This document shows, piece after piece, positions 9,285 through 18,380 of a DNA stretch of 64,000 nt (its first letter is position 1; each line of letters starts with the position of its first letter). The stretch is from contig NZ_JAQLOI010000003.1 in the NCBI RefSeq assembly GCF_028204155.1, forward strand, positions 434,001-498,000. The letters are read 5' to 3'. Position numbers and translations under genes: made by a program. Below the pieces are notes generated by a model. It saw nothing but the letters and a program-made list of their open reading frames with translations. It was not told where the DNA came from and did no database searches. The stretch is from Vibrio algarum. GTDB lineage: Bacteria; Pseudomonadota; Gammaproteobacteria; Enterobacterales; Vibrionaceae.

Positions 9285-9304
9285 TTTTGTGCAATAAAAC
9301 AAAA
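9285..9304. promoter_or_regulatory. Candidate CdaR operator upstream of the permease operon
   Basis: TTTTGTGCAATAAAACAAAA, about 110 bp before the permease start, exactly repeated in inverted orientation upstream of cdaR (4633-4652). Position is suitable for an activator site of the permease-kinase operon. Confidence 0.7.
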
Positions 9305-9519
9305 CACACATCAATCACTGATGCAAATATACACTATTAGGAGAAGAAAAATTCAACCTATGTAGCTGTAATTTAATATATTTTTATTAATCGAACATAG
9401 AGTGGATAAAAGGAAGTGTTTGGGGAAAAACCTATTTACTCTGTGTATGATATGGGTCACAGATATACTCTAAAGCTCACCAATAGTTAAATCTGAAGTC
9501 CAATTTAGGTCATGAGTAG

Positions 9520-9845
9520 GCCCAAGAACAAGCTCTCTATGAGCAACATGATAACTAAGAAGTTTGTCTGTCACTATTTTACATCGGTTAACTCCCTGAA
9601 CACTCGTAAATAAGCTTTTAACGAGATGCTATACAACCTTTTTTATCTATTTTCTGAGCTCATCCGCTTCTTGTCCTCCTTCTGTCCAAAGATAATGCTG
9701 GTTACTACTAAACCTCGTTAATCAAGCACGTATCGCAAATTCGACTAGTATGACGATTAATATTAGAGGGAGAATCAATATCATTTGTATATGACCACCT
9801 AGAAACACCGCCTTAAGGTTGGCTAACTTAAAAGTAGCTACTTAT
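9520..9845. mobile_element. Decayed IS6-family relic
   Basis: This 325-bp stretch aligns colinearly with the right part of the IS6 copies at 3585 and 15081: 'CTCTATGAGCAACATGATAACT', 'CTGTCACTATTTT', 'CCAAAGATAATGCTGG', 'CACGTATCGCAAATTCG' and the right end 'GGTTGGCTAACTTAAAAGTAGC'. Substitutions and small indels are frequent, so it is much older than copies 1-3. The remainder of the 800-bp gap between permease and peptidase contains only the CdaR-type site and the peptidase promoter. Confidence 0.7.
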
Positions 9846-9976
9846 CCCATGCCATATTTGGTTTCTGTAGGATTGAATCCTACGCTGGGAATTGGTTCTG
9901 TATGTATTTTTGCATAATACTGAGCACATCAACAAAAACACAGAATTACTTCTTATCCAATTTTAGGAACCATATT

Positions 9977-11497
9977 ATGAAAAAACACTCAAGACTCTTT
10001 ACTAGTATCGCGTCTGCGTTGGCACTAACTGCGAGCGTTTCTGCTTGGTCTGATGAACAAGACTTTAGCTCAATGCAAATGCAAGGCATCGAAAAAGTAG
10101 AAGTACAAGTTGACCTTGAAGGTGCAGCACAACGCCTCTCACAAGCGGTTAAGTTTCAAACCATTTCCAATCAAGATCGCAGTGATTTTGATGAAGCGGC
10201 ATTTCACGACTATCACCAATTTCTTGAAGATTCATACCCATTGGTTCACAAAACACTAAAACGCGAAAAAGTTGGTGATCCACGACCATTTAGTTTGATT
10301 TACACATGGGAAGGGAAAAACCCATCACTGCCACCAGCAATCTTTATGGCGCACCAAGACGTAGTACCTATTGCGGAAGAATCTCGCGATCAGTGGGAAG
10401 TGGAGCCTTTCTCTGGTGATATAAAAGATGGCTATATTTGGGGACGCGGTTCATTAGATGATAAAAACCAAATTCACGCGATTCTTGAAGCAACCGAAAT
10501 GAAACTCAAAGAAGGTTTCCAACCAGAGCGAACTATTCTATTCGTATTTGGTCACGATGAAGAAGTCGGCGGCCCAGAAGGCGCGAAACACGCGGCAGAT
10601 ATATTAGAACAACGTTATGATGAAATTGCATTCGTAATGGATGAGTCTGCACCACTTATTCCTGGTGTTTTCCCTGGTATACGTGAGAACACAGCATTGA
10701 TTGGGATTGCTCAAAAAGGTTTTGTTAGCTTAGAAATCGCCATTAATGGCATGGGTGGCCACTCATCACAACCGGCCGAAGAGTCTAACATTGTTGCACT
10801 CGCTAAAGCGGTTGAAAAAGTTGAAGCAGCGCAGTTCCCTTATAAAATTCACGATGCCGTTCGATACCAATACCGATTCATGGGGCCAGAACTTCCTGAA
10901 GCGCAACAACCAATGTATAAGGCAGTAGCTTATGGTAACGATGATACTGTGACGGATTTAGAACAGAAGTTCTTCGAAGTCATGGAGCAAAACCAAGTCA
11001 CACGAGCAATGCTCCACACTACCACAGCCGTCACTATGTTTAATGCGGGTGTGAAAGATAACGTATTACCACCAGCCGCAACCGCTGTTGTCAACTTTAG
11101 ACCAATGCCTGGTGATACCCCAGAGGTGATTATTGAGCACGTGAAAAAAGCGATTGGCGATAAAAGAATGACGATTCGTGATATCTCAGCATCAACACCA
11201 GCAACCAATGTTGCAGACCCACATGGTGAAGGTTATAAAATGCTAGAGAAAACTATCCGTCAGACTTGGGGTAATGATCTCATTGTTTCTCCGTTCTTCG
11301 TGATTGGCGGCTCAGACTCGAAGCACTTTCAAGCTCGTGATTTTGCACCTGACGTATATACGATGACAGCTATTCAGTTGGAGAGTGTGAAAGAGTTTGA
11401 AGGCTTCCACGGTGTGAATGAACGTATCCTTGTTGAAGAGTACGGTCGCTCTATTGGATTCTTTTATCAACTTATGGATAACCTAAATAATCTTTAA
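9977..11497 (+). CDS. Secreted M20-family metallopeptidase (carboxypeptidase-like)
   Basis: A 506-residue zinc peptidase of the M20/CPS1-like group. Residues 1-24 are a Sec signal peptide ending near 'ASVSAWS'. Metal and catalytic residues are visible: 'MAHQDVVP' (His126, Asp128), 'GRGSLDDKNQ' (Asp161), 'GHDEEVGG' (Glu195 base, Glu196), and 'GSDSKHF' (last metal His). The bacterial dimerisation domain lies between. The ATG at 9977 is preferred over an upstream start at 9902 because it has AGGAA and directly begins the signal peptide. Expected to act in the periplasm on peptides or N-acyl amino acids. No operon partner; a hairpin follows. Confidence 0.9.
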   Translation: MKKHSRLFTSIASALALTASVSAWSDEQDFSSMQMQGIEKVEVQVDLEGAAQRLSQAVKFQTISNQDRSDFDEAAFHDYHQFLEDSYPLVHKTLKREKVGDPRPFSLIYTWEGKNPSLPPAIFMAHQDVVPIAEESRDQWEVEPFSGDIKDGYIWGRGSLDDKNQIHAILEATEMKLKEGFQPERTILFVFGHDEEVGGPEGAKHAADILEQRYDEIAFVMDESAPLIPGVFPGIRENTALIGIAQKGFVSLEIAINGMGGHSSQPAEESNIVALAKAVEKVEAAQFPYKIHDAVRYQYRFMGPELPEAQQPMYKAVAYGNDDTVTDLEQKFFEVMEQNQVTRAMLHTTTAVTMFNAGVKDNVLPPAATAVVNFRPMPGDTPEVIIEHVKKAIGDKRMTIRDISASTPATNVADPHGEGYKMLEKTIRQTWGNDLIVSPFFVIGGSDSKHFQARDFAPDVYTMTAIQLESVKEFEGFHGVNERILVEEYGRSIGFFYQLMDNLNNL

Positions 11498-11538
11498 TAT
11501 AAGTTGACCACGACGCATTGATTCACCCCAAAAAAACA

Positions 11539-11569
11539 TTAAATGGCTAAGATTTTCTTGGCCATTTAA
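11539..11569. terminator. Hairpin after the M20 peptidase
   Basis: TTAAATGGC pairs with GCCATTTAA across a 13-nt loop, about 40 bp after the stop codon. The run of A before it would serve as a U tract for the opposite strand; the + strand tail is weak. Confidence 0.5.
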
Positions 11570-11673
11570 ACATGGAGGGTGAACTCGAACATTAATTTAC
11601 ACCACATCCAAATCACGCAACTGTTTGCTCACTAAATTATTGCTCTTAGTTACTATCATTGGGAAATTTTGAC

Positions 11674-12282
11674 ATGAAATATGTACTCTTAATTCTTGCT
11701 GCTTGCTGTTTTGGACTAAATGCACAAGCTTCAGAAACGATAACGTGGCAGTCATTAAGACCGCTTCAAACTCAATATCAAACACTTCCTCCTGGAGATA
11801 AGGCGTTGCTTTCCGAGATTTACGCCTATGAAGTGGCTCAGGTGACTCGTCAGTTAAGCCCAATGGAGAACGATGGATATAACCAACGCGTCACCTTAGC
11901 TGAAAAAAAGGGCTTAAACGTACGTGAACTAATTGAGCAACGAGCGCAACAAACGGCGAGTATTGTCCCTGAACTTAGCATGGATGATATAAAGCTTGCC
12001 GGTTTTTTAGTACCGCTTGAGATGGAAGGGCTAGTGGGCGTTCGGTTCATTTTGGTGCCAACGGCGGGAGCTTGTATCCACACCCCTCCACCGCCAGTCA
12101 ACCAAACCATTTTGGTCGATTTCCCTGAAGGGCACGAATTACAAAGCTTGTACACACCAGTGTGGGTTGCAGGTAACATTAAGGCACATTCAATCAAAAC
12201 TTCGGTTGCCTTATCTGATGGGAATCAAGCGATTCAGACAGGTTATGTGATTAACGCATCGGATATTGAACTGTATAATTAA
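11674..12282 (+). CDS. DUF3299-family exported protein
   Basis: A 202-residue protein with a signal peptide (residues 1-20, 'LLILAACCFGLNAQAS'; the cysteines could also make a lipobox-like site but the context is poor). Residues 105-195 carry the DUF3299 signature: 'LAGFLVPLEME', 'FILVPTAGACIHTPPPPVNQ'. Members of this family are periplasmic and are often near metal or membrane transport genes; the biochemical role is unknown. The first codon of the longest frame is TTG at 11659; the ATG at 11674 starts the signal peptide. No operon partner is apparent. Confidence 0.8.
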   Translation: MKYVLLILAACCFGLNAQASETITWQSLRPLQTQYQTLPPGDKALLSEIYAYEVAQVTRQLSPMENDGYNQRVTLAEKKGLNVRELIEQRAQQTASIVPELSMDDIKLAGFLVPLEMEGLVGVRFILVPTAGACIHTPPPPVNQTILVDFPEGHELQSLYTPVWVAGNIKAHSIKTSVALSDGNQAIQTGYVINASDIELYN

Positions 12283-12339
12283 GATGACGAATACTTGTAA
12301 AAAAAGGGGAGATTTTTCTATTGCTCTGAATCACCAAAG

Positions 12340-12530
12340 TACAGCCAACTTAACTTAATAGAGTCACTGTTTTCCGGTTAACGCTACCTAGCCAGTAATA
12401 TAAATACGCCATGTAGAAAAGGCATCCGTTCTACGAACTTTGTCGAATTCGGCATGGCACAATTACCTTGGTAAATTAAACATTCTACATACCAAATATT
12501 TAGAAAACCTCTACTATAAGAAAAACTTAA
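12340..12530. mobile_element. Decayed left end of an IS6-family element
   Basis: From 'GTACAGCCAACTTAACTTAA' onward the sequence matches the first 160 bp of the IS6 copies ('GCTACCTAGCCAGTAATAT', 'AAAAGGCATCCGTTCTACGA', 'TTGTCGAATTCGGCATGGCA') with many changes. It lies in the ahpC upstream region, about 130 bp before the gene. The rest of this 378-bp gap must contain the ahpC promoter; I cannot point to a convincing OxyR site. Confidence 0.65.
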
Positions 12531-12660
12531 CTAACAATAGATTTTCCCTATCAAACTAATAGAAACGTCCAACTTCACAAATTTTCTCCCTGAATGCAAT
12601 ATGTATCCATCGACGCAACGTAGCGTTAAATACAATAAATTAGCATAGAGAGAACACATC

Positions 12661-13218
12661 ATGATCAATACAGAAATCAAACCATTTCAAGCAACTGCAT
12701 TCAAAAACGGCGAATTCGTAGAAATATCAGAGCAAGATGTAAAAGGGAAGTGGGCAGTATTTTTCTTCTACCCTGCTGACTTCACTTTTGTATGCCCTAC
12801 AGAGCTTGTAGACCTTCAAGATAAATACGCTGAACTTCAATCTCGTGGCGTAGAAGTTTACTCAGTATCAACTGACACACACTTTTCTCACAAAGCGTGG
12901 CACGATACTTCAGATAAAATCGGTACTATCGAATACTTCATGGTTGGTGACCAAACGGGCACAATCACTAATAACTTCAACGTGATGCGTGAAGGTCAAG
13001 GCCTTGCAGACCGAGCTACTTTCTTAATCGACCCTGAAGGTGTTATCCAGGCAATGGAAATCACAGCTGAAGGCATCGGTCGTGACGCAGAAGACTTGCT
13101 ACGTAAAGTTAAAGCTGCGCAGTATGTAGCAGCTAACCCTGGTGAAGTTTGCCCAGCAAAATGGAAAGAAGGCGAAGAAACTTTAGCCCCATCTCTAGAC
13201 CTAGTAGGTAAGATCTAA
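12661..13218 (+). CDS. ahpC: Alkyl hydroperoxide reductase subunit C (peroxiredoxin)
   Basis: A 185-residue typical two-cysteine peroxiredoxin reducing H2O2 and organic hydroperoxides in the cytosol. Peroxidatic Cys45 lies in 'FTFVCPTE', resolving Cys163 in 'GEVCPAKW'. 'DRATFLIDPEG' is also conserved. AGAGAGAA precedes the ATG. ahpF follows 195 bp later and supplies the reductase. Confidence 0.97.
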   Translation: MINTEIKPFQATAFKNGEFVEISEQDVKGKWAVFFFYPADFTFVCPTELVDLQDKYAELQSRGVEVYSVSTDTHFSHKAWHDTSDKIGTIEYFMVGDQTGTITNNFNVMREGQGLADRATFLIDPEGVIQAMEITAEGIGRDAEDLLRKVKAAQYVAANPGEVCPAKWKEGEETLAPSLDLVGKI

Positions 13219-13412
13219 ACCATCACCCACTAAATAGCACTAAAGAGTTCGACAGGCACACCTCGGCCTACCTCCTAAAGGGCTGAGGCGTGCCACCCCT
13301 AAAAATACTTAACCCTATAATATTTGCCGACTTGCGCCCCTTTTATTATTACTTTTCTAAGCAAGAAGGTATTGGTCAAACCAAGAAACACAACTTAACA
13401 ATAGGCACTATT

Positions 13413-15005
13413 ATGTTAGATCAAGCAATGAAGCAACAATTAAAAGCATACCTAGAAAACCTTAAAACCAACGTTCAGTTAGTACTCAGTCTTGATAACA
13501 GTGATACTGCCGAAAAACTTCAAGCTTTGGCTGATGACATCGCCTCCCTGAACGATAAAGTCCAAGTTATCCGTGATGATAACGCAAGTGATCGTAGCCC
13601 AATCATGCAGGTTGTTAATCAACAAAAAGGCACTGCTCTTAGTTTTGCAGGTCTACCTATGGGTCATGAGTTTACCTCACTAGTATTAGCGCTTCTCCAC
13701 AGCGGTGGGCACCCGATTAAACTAGAAGCGGATATGATTGAACAGATTAGAGAGCTCGATCAGGCATTAAACGTTGAGATTTTTATTTCACTGTCTTGTC
13801 AAAATTGTCCGGAAGTTGTTCAGGCATTTAATATGATGTCTGCAATCAATCCACTCATTAAAACAACGATGATTGACGGTGCAGCATTCCAAGATGAAGT
13901 TAAATCTCGTGACATCATGGCTGTGCCAAGCGTGTTCATCAATGGCAAGTTATTTGGTCAAGGTCGAATGTCTCTGGCTGAAATTCTAAATAAAGTAGAT
14001 ATAGGCGCTGCTGAGAAAATATCAGCAAGTCTAAATAAGCAAAAACCTTTTGATGTTCTAGTCGTCGGTGGTGGACCAGCGGGTTCATCAGCGGCAATTT
14101 ACGCGGCTCGAAAAGGTATTCGCACAGGTATTGTCGCCGATCGATTTGGTGGTCAAGTGATGGATACCATGGCAATTGAGAACTTTATTTCAGTGAAGGC
14201 GACTACAGGCCCTAAACTAGTTGCAAGCTTAGAAGAGCATGTAAAAGAATATGGTGTAGAGGTCATAACCGAGCAGCGTGCTGCAAATATTATCGAAGCA
14301 GAAGATACAGCTGATGGTTATATTCATGTCGAACTCGAAAGTGGTGCTATTTTGCGGGCTCGCACTATCATCACAAGTACTGGTGCTCGCTGGCGTGAAA
14401 TGAACGTACCCGGAGAGCAAGAGTACCGAAATAAAGGAGTTGCATATTGCCCACATTGTGACGGGCCACTCTTTAAAGGTAAGAAAACAGCGGTAATTGG
14501 TGGTGGGAATTCTGGAATAGAAGCGGCGATCGATCTAGCGGGTATTGTCGAGCATGTCACGGTGTTAGAATTTGCAGACACACTCCGTGCAGACCAAGTA
14601 TTGATTGATAAAGCAAACTCAACACCAAACATCGAAATCATCAAGATGGCACAAACAACAAGAGTGCTAGGTGATGGGAATAGGGTAACAAGTTTAGAAT
14701 ACAAAGACCGCAATACAGATGAACTTAAACAAATCGAACTTGCAGGTATCTTTGTACAAATCGGTCTGATGCCAAATAGTGAATGGTTGAAAGGAAGTAA
14801 CGTTGCTCTGTCACCGAGAGGTGAAATTGAGATCGATGTACACGGTGCAACCTCAATGAAAGGCGTTTTTGCTGCCGGCGATGTCACAACCGTTCCGTAT
14901 AAACAAATTATCATCGCAATGGGTGAAGGTGCAAAAGCAAGTTTAGGCGCGTTTGATTACTTAATTCGAAACCCCGCTCCAGTAGAGGTTGCTGAAACAG
15001 CCTAG
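13413..15005 (+). CDS. ahpF: Alkyl hydroperoxide reductase subunit F (NADH:peroxiredoxin reductase)
   Basis: A 530-residue flavoprotein that passes electrons from NADH to AhpC. The N-terminal double thioredoxin-like domain carries Cys129-x-x-Cys132 ('SCQNCPEV'). The FAD loop 'VVGGGPAGSSAAIYAARKG' starts at about 217, the redox pair 'YCPHCDGP' is Cys346/Cys349, and an NADH loop 'AVIGGGNSGIEAA' follows. The upstream frame could start at 13290, but the ATG at 13413 gives the family length (E. coli 521) and the known N-terminus 'MLDQAMKQQLKAYL'. Forms an operon with ahpC. Confidence 0.96.
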   Translation: MLDQAMKQQLKAYLENLKTNVQLVLSLDNSDTAEKLQALADDIASLNDKVQVIRDDNASDRSPIMQVVNQQKGTALSFAGLPMGHEFTSLVLALLHSGGHPIKLEADMIEQIRELDQALNVEIFISLSCQNCPEVVQAFNMMSAINPLIKTTMIDGAAFQDEVKSRDIMAVPSVFINGKLFGQGRMSLAEILNKVDIGAAEKISASLNKQKPFDVLVVGGGPAGSSAAIYAARKGIRTGIVADRFGGQVMDTMAIENFISVKATTGPKLVASLEEHVKEYGVEVITEQRAANIIEAEDTADGYIHVELESGAILRARTIITSTGARWREMNVPGEQEYRNKGVAYCPHCDGPLFKGKKTAVIGGGNSGIEAAIDLAGIVEHVTVLEFADTLRADQVLIDKANSTPNIEIIKMAQTTRVLGDGNRVTSLEYKDRNTDELKQIELAGIFVQIGLMPNSEWLKGSNVALSPRGEIEIDVHGATSMKGVFAAGDVTTVPYKQIIIAMGEGAKASLGAFDYLIRNPAPVEVAETA

Positions 15006-15080
15006 GATAAGGTTGTTATTCGCTAGCTTAAATTCAACGCCACGTCTAAAAAATTAGAGGTGGCGTTGGGCAGATAATAC

Positions 15081-15870
15081 GGTACTGTCAGCTTAACTAA
15101 ATTGAATAGTAGTTTCCCAGTAGATCACCTGTCAACTAACAGTAATATCACGCCATTTGGCAAAAGCATCAGTTCTTCGACTTTTGTAAAATTCAGCTCG
15201 ACACAAATGTCTTTGCAAATTGAAGACGTTATACACTGAAGAGAAAGTACTGAGAAAACGTTGCGCATGTGCCTTACTTTTGAATTTTCGCATTTGCCGC
15301 TCTCTCACCCTTGTGGCTCATGAGAACTTTCACACCGATTATTGTGATACTTGCTATTGTCGTGAATTAATTCTGGAACTAACTCTCTGTGAGCAACATC
15401 ATTACTGCGCCATCACCTAACCAATGTGGATCTGTCACTATTTTCCAAGGTTTTACGCCTTGATTACTCGTTAACAAGCGGTTGAAGAAACGCTTGGCAG
15501 CCTTTCCATCTCTTTTTTCTGGACGAGAATATCGATAACATCACCATCCTGGTCTACCGCTCGCCAAAGGTAATGACGCTCACCACGAATGTTAATATCC
15601 ACCTCGTCCATGAACCACGTATCACCAAATCGATCGGCGTTTTTCTTGAGACGTTTGCTATAGATACGTCCGAATTTGTTGCACCAATACCGAATAGTTT
15701 CGTAACTTTCGGCAATACCTCGTTCCGCGAAATGGTCTTCTACGTCACTAAAACTTTGGCCAAGATAATAAAACCAGACGGTATGTTGGATGTTCTCAGA
15801 GGAAAACCTGTGTCTTTTATATATGCTCATATGGAAATACTGCCATAGCATCGATTAACTTGGCAGTACC
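15081..15870 (-). mobile_element. IS6-family element, copy 2 (dead)
   Basis: A 790-bp element with ends GGTACTGTCAGCTTAACTA and, as reverse complement, GGTACTGCCAAGTTAATCG. It is a close relative of copies 1 and 3. The 8-bp flanks (GATAATAC and TGCATTTT) do not match. It sits 75 bp after ahpF. Confidence 0.85.
15085..15830 (-). pseudogene. IS6-family transposase pseudogene (copy 2)
   Basis: The frame begins 'MSIYKRHRFSSENIQ', keeps the HTH ('DVEDHFAERGIAESYETIR') and 'DTWFMDEVDINIRGERHYLW' up to 'DILVQKK'. There the A/T run 15513-15518 is one base short: one more base continues the frame as 'KRDGKAAKRFFNRLLTSNQG'. Further in, 'VTDPHWLGDGAV' survives but later stops remain, so the copy is dead even after that repair. 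Confidence 0.82.
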
Positions 15871-16020
15871 TGCATTTTGTCTGACCAGCTATATTAGTAG
15901 CATTGGTTTTAAGCTAAAAATCTCACATTATAAAGATTCAAAAGTACCTTTATCATTCAGGGTGGGTATAATTAACACCCGTAACATCACCAACACCGAT
16001 ACCACTGGAGACCATTCAGA

Positions 16021-17319
16021 ATGCGTTTCATCATATTACTGATCACCCTTCTTACCCTATCCGCATGCTCTTCATATGGTACGATCAATAACGAACCTCT
16101 TAAATACAATACCGTTGTTACAGACCTTTACTCGCTAGCTTCGACAAAGGAGCGTCGTGATAGTGGTGAATTTATCATTATTATAGCGATGTCAGGAGGA
16201 GGAACTCGCGCTGCAGCGCTCTCCTACGGTGTACTTAAAGGACTGAAAGAGGAACTCGTTACTATTAATGGTGTAGAGACCTCTCTACTTGATGAAGTCG
16301 ACTTTATCACTTCCGTATCGGGAGGAAGTTTCACCGCCGCTTATTATGGTCTGCACGGAGACAAAATATTCACCGATTATGAAGACGATTTTCTCTACAA
16401 TGACGTAGGCAGTGATCTTTTCTGGCGGGCAATGAATCCGGCGTTATGGTTTTCTACATCGGGATTAACAGATGAAGCAGTGGCCTACTATCAAGATAGA
16501 TTATTTGGTGATGCTACTTTTTCTGATATAGACAAGAAGAACAGCCCATTAATTATCATTAATGCAACTGATCTCGGTGGTGGTGTCCGGTTCTCTTTCA
16601 CACAGGAATATTTCAACCTGATTTGTTCAAATATTTCCTCCTATCCAATCGCAAGCGCGGTTGCCGCATCTGCTGCCGTTCCCATTGCATTTAACCCAGT
16701 TGTTCTAAAAAATCATACCGGTTGTGGAAGCCAAGATTTATTTGATTTAGACAGTAATAACACTTATAACGCGGTCAAATCATCAGTTGTCGAGGGATTA
16801 AAAAGCTATTCTGATAAAGATGAGCGTCAGTATATCCATCTTGTTGATGGTGGTATTACAGATAACTTAGGATTACAGGCTATGTGGGACATTTCGAATA
16901 TAAGCAAGCAACGCTATTTGTCTGAAGTTCGCTCTGATGTAAAACCTCATCTAATTAGTATCACTGTCGATGCCTCCACGACTCCTCACTCCGATATGGA
17001 AAAATCGTCTAAAACCCCGGGTATTCTGGATACCCTCAATCAAATGAGTGATATTCAAATACATCACAACAATGATGTTACAAGAAACTATTACAAACAG
17101 AGTTTGCTCCGCTTTGGTTTAGCAAACGATATATCCACTTACTTTATTGATGTCAGTTTGAACAATGTGAAAGACCCTGAAGACAACGCAAAAATGAATA
17201 ATATTCCAACCGACCTTGAGCTTGAAGCAGAACAGGTAGACGCCCTAATTAAAGAGGGGATGAAACAAGTACAAACCAACGAGAACTTAATAAAGTTCCT
17301 TAGAAAATTGGAACCATAA
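16021..17319 (+). CDS. Patatin-like phospholipase lipoprotein
   Basis: A 432-residue protein starting with a lipoprotein signal peptide, 'LLTLSACSS', with the lipidated Cys at 16. The patatin hydrolase domain has the oxyanion loop 'MSGGGTRAAALSYGVL' (58-73), nucleophile Ser100 in 'TSVSGGSFTAA' and catalytic Asp276 in 'VDGGITDN', so the Ser-Asp dyad is complete. It should act as a lipid acyl hydrolase attached to the inner or outer membrane. GGAGA stands before the ATG. It is flanked by IS copies on both sides, which makes mobility of this gene plausible; no operon partner. Confidence 0.88.
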   Translation: MRFIILLITLLTLSACSSYGTINNEPLKYNTVVTDLYSLASTKERRDSGEFIIIIAMSGGGTRAAALSYGVLKGLKEELVTINGVETSLLDEVDFITSVSGGSFTAAYYGLHGDKIFTDYEDDFLYNDVGSDLFWRAMNPALWFSTSGLTDEAVAYYQDRLFGDATFSDIDKKNSPLIIINATDLGGGVRFSFTQEYFNLICSNISSYPIASAVAASAAVPIAFNPVVLKNHTGCGSQDLFDLDSNNTYNAVKSSVVEGLKSYSDKDERQYIHLVDGGITDNLGLQAMWDISNISKQRYLSEVRSDVKPHLISITVDASTTPHSDMEKSSKTPGILDTLNQMSDIQIHHNNDVTRNYYKQSLLRFGLANDISTYFIDVSLNNVKDPEDNAKMNNIPTDLELEAEQVDALIKEGMKQVQTNENLIKFLRKLEP

Positions 17320-17359
17320 GCAAAAAAGTCACACCCTATACTTTGTTAGTCAACAATTG

Positions 17360-17549
17360 GGTACTGTCAAGTTAACTGGTTTTAACCTCTACGGTTCGAC
17401 GAGTAGTAGATTAACTAGCGGTAATATCATGCCAAATGTTAAATGCTATAGATCTCCGATCTTTTGTAAAAATTCGCATTGTACAAATGTCTTTGCAAAT
17501 TGAATACGTTGTAAACAAGCGAAAACATACTGAGGAAGCGCTGCGCATT
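17360..17549. mobile_element. IS6-family element, copy 3, left part
   Basis: Starts with the end GGTACTGTCAAGTTAACTGG and follows the other copies for 190 bp ('CTAACTAGCGGTAATATCATG', 'ACAAATGTCTTTGCAAATTG'). It breaks off where the IS26-like element begins at 17550. Comparison with copy 1 shows that about 325 bp of the middle of this copy is missing. Confidence 0.8.
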
Positions 17550-18357
17550 GGTTCTGTTGCAAACAGAGGATGTAAGGTATGCTTTCTTCAGCATTCATCG
17601 ACTTTAGCATTATGAACATCAATTTTTCCGGTCGCCATTTCCCATCTGAGATTATCCTTCAAATGATCCGCTATTATGTTTCTTATAAACTCAGTTATCA
17701 TGATATTGAAGAGCTTATGGCTGAGCGGGGTATTGATGTTAATCATTCAACCATCAATCGATGGGTCATTAAGTATACCCCTTTACTCGAACATCAGGCT
17801 CGTCAAAAAAAGAAACCAGTCGCGTATTCGTGGCGAATGGAGGAGACATATATTAACGTCAAAGGTCAGTGGAAATATTATTATCGAGCCGTTGATAAGC
17901 ACGGTAACATTATTGATTTTCTCTTGTGCGACCGCCGTGATGAGAAAGCGGCTCACGCCTTCTTCAATAAGGCGATAAACCATAATGGCTTACCGGAAAA
18001 GGTAGTCATTGATAAAAGTGGAGCCAATGCGTTAGCGTTACACAACCTCAATGTTCAGCTTTGGTTGTCGGGGAGAATGCTCGCTCTCATTGAAGTGCTG
18101 CAAGTAAAGTATTTGAATAACCTAGTCGAACAAAGTCACCGCAAAGTAAAAGGTAAAATGCACCAATGTTTAGGATGGAAATCAGATGAAGGAGCCAAAG
18201 CAACGCTTGCTGGGGTAGAGATATGGTCTATGATAAAAAACGGGCAGCTCAATAATCCTGATGGTTTATATGCTTGGGATGAATTCTAAGCGCTAGCAGC
18301 CTAATGGTATCTGAAAATCACTGTGTTTGTACTTCAGTAAAACTTTGCGACAGAACC
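17550..18357 (+). mobile_element. IS26-like (IS6-family) element inserted into copy 3
   Basis: An 808-bp element with inverted ends GGTTCTGTTGCAAA and, reverse complement, GGTTCTGTCGCAAAG. These resemble the IS26/IS15 end GGCACTGTTGCAAA and are unlike the ends of copies 1-3. It carries one full-length transposase. The flanks TGCGCATT and TTCGTGCT are not an 8-bp duplication, so the element has been involved in a rearrangement after insertion. Confidence 0.88.
17579..18289 (+). CDS. IS26-like transposase with altered first catalytic residue
   Basis: A 236-residue IS6-family transposase. The N-terminal HTH region 'YHDIEELMAERGIDVNHSTI' is followed by the DDE domain. The usual 'WRMDETYI' reads 'WRMEETYI' (Glu88 in place of the first catalytic Asp); the second Asp (145, 'VIDKSGAN') and the Glu (184, 'NLVEQSHR') are present. 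The D-to-E exchange may reduce or abolish activity. The ATG at 17579 has GAGG upstream; an internal ATG at 17612 would start the protein nearer the usual 'MN..GRHF' N-terminus. Confidence 0.88.
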   Translation: MLSSAFIDFSIMNINFSGRHFPSEIILQMIRYYVSYKLSYHDIEELMAERGIDVNHSTINRWVIKYTPLLEHQARQKKKPVAYSWRMEETYINVKGQWKYYYRAVDKHGNIIDFLLCDRRDEKAAHAFFNKAINHNGLPEKVVIDKSGANALALHNLNVQLWLSGRMLALIEVLQVKYLNNLVEQSHRKVKGKMHQCLGWKSDEGAKATLAGVEIWSMIKNGQLNNPDGLYAWDEF

Positions 18358-18380
18358 TTCGTGCTTAACTAAACGCATGT
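18357..18380. repeat. 24-bp exact duplicate of part of the GH130 gene at an IS junction
   Basis: These 24 bases, beginning CTTCGTGCTTAACTAA, are identical and in the same orientation to 22345-22368 inside the mannosylglucose phosphorylase gene about 4 kb away. They lie between the right end of the IS26-like element and the right part of IS copy 3, joining the latter at the shared bases ATGT. A chance exact match of this length in 64 kb is very unlikely. Confidence 0.85.

Noticed and set aside
14324..14914. 196-codon frame opposite ahpF
   Set aside because: Antisense shadow of a conserved enzyme; no ribosome-binding site.
15220..15420. Plus-strand frame in IS copy 2
   Set aside because: Lies inside the decayed transposase region and shows no family resemblance.
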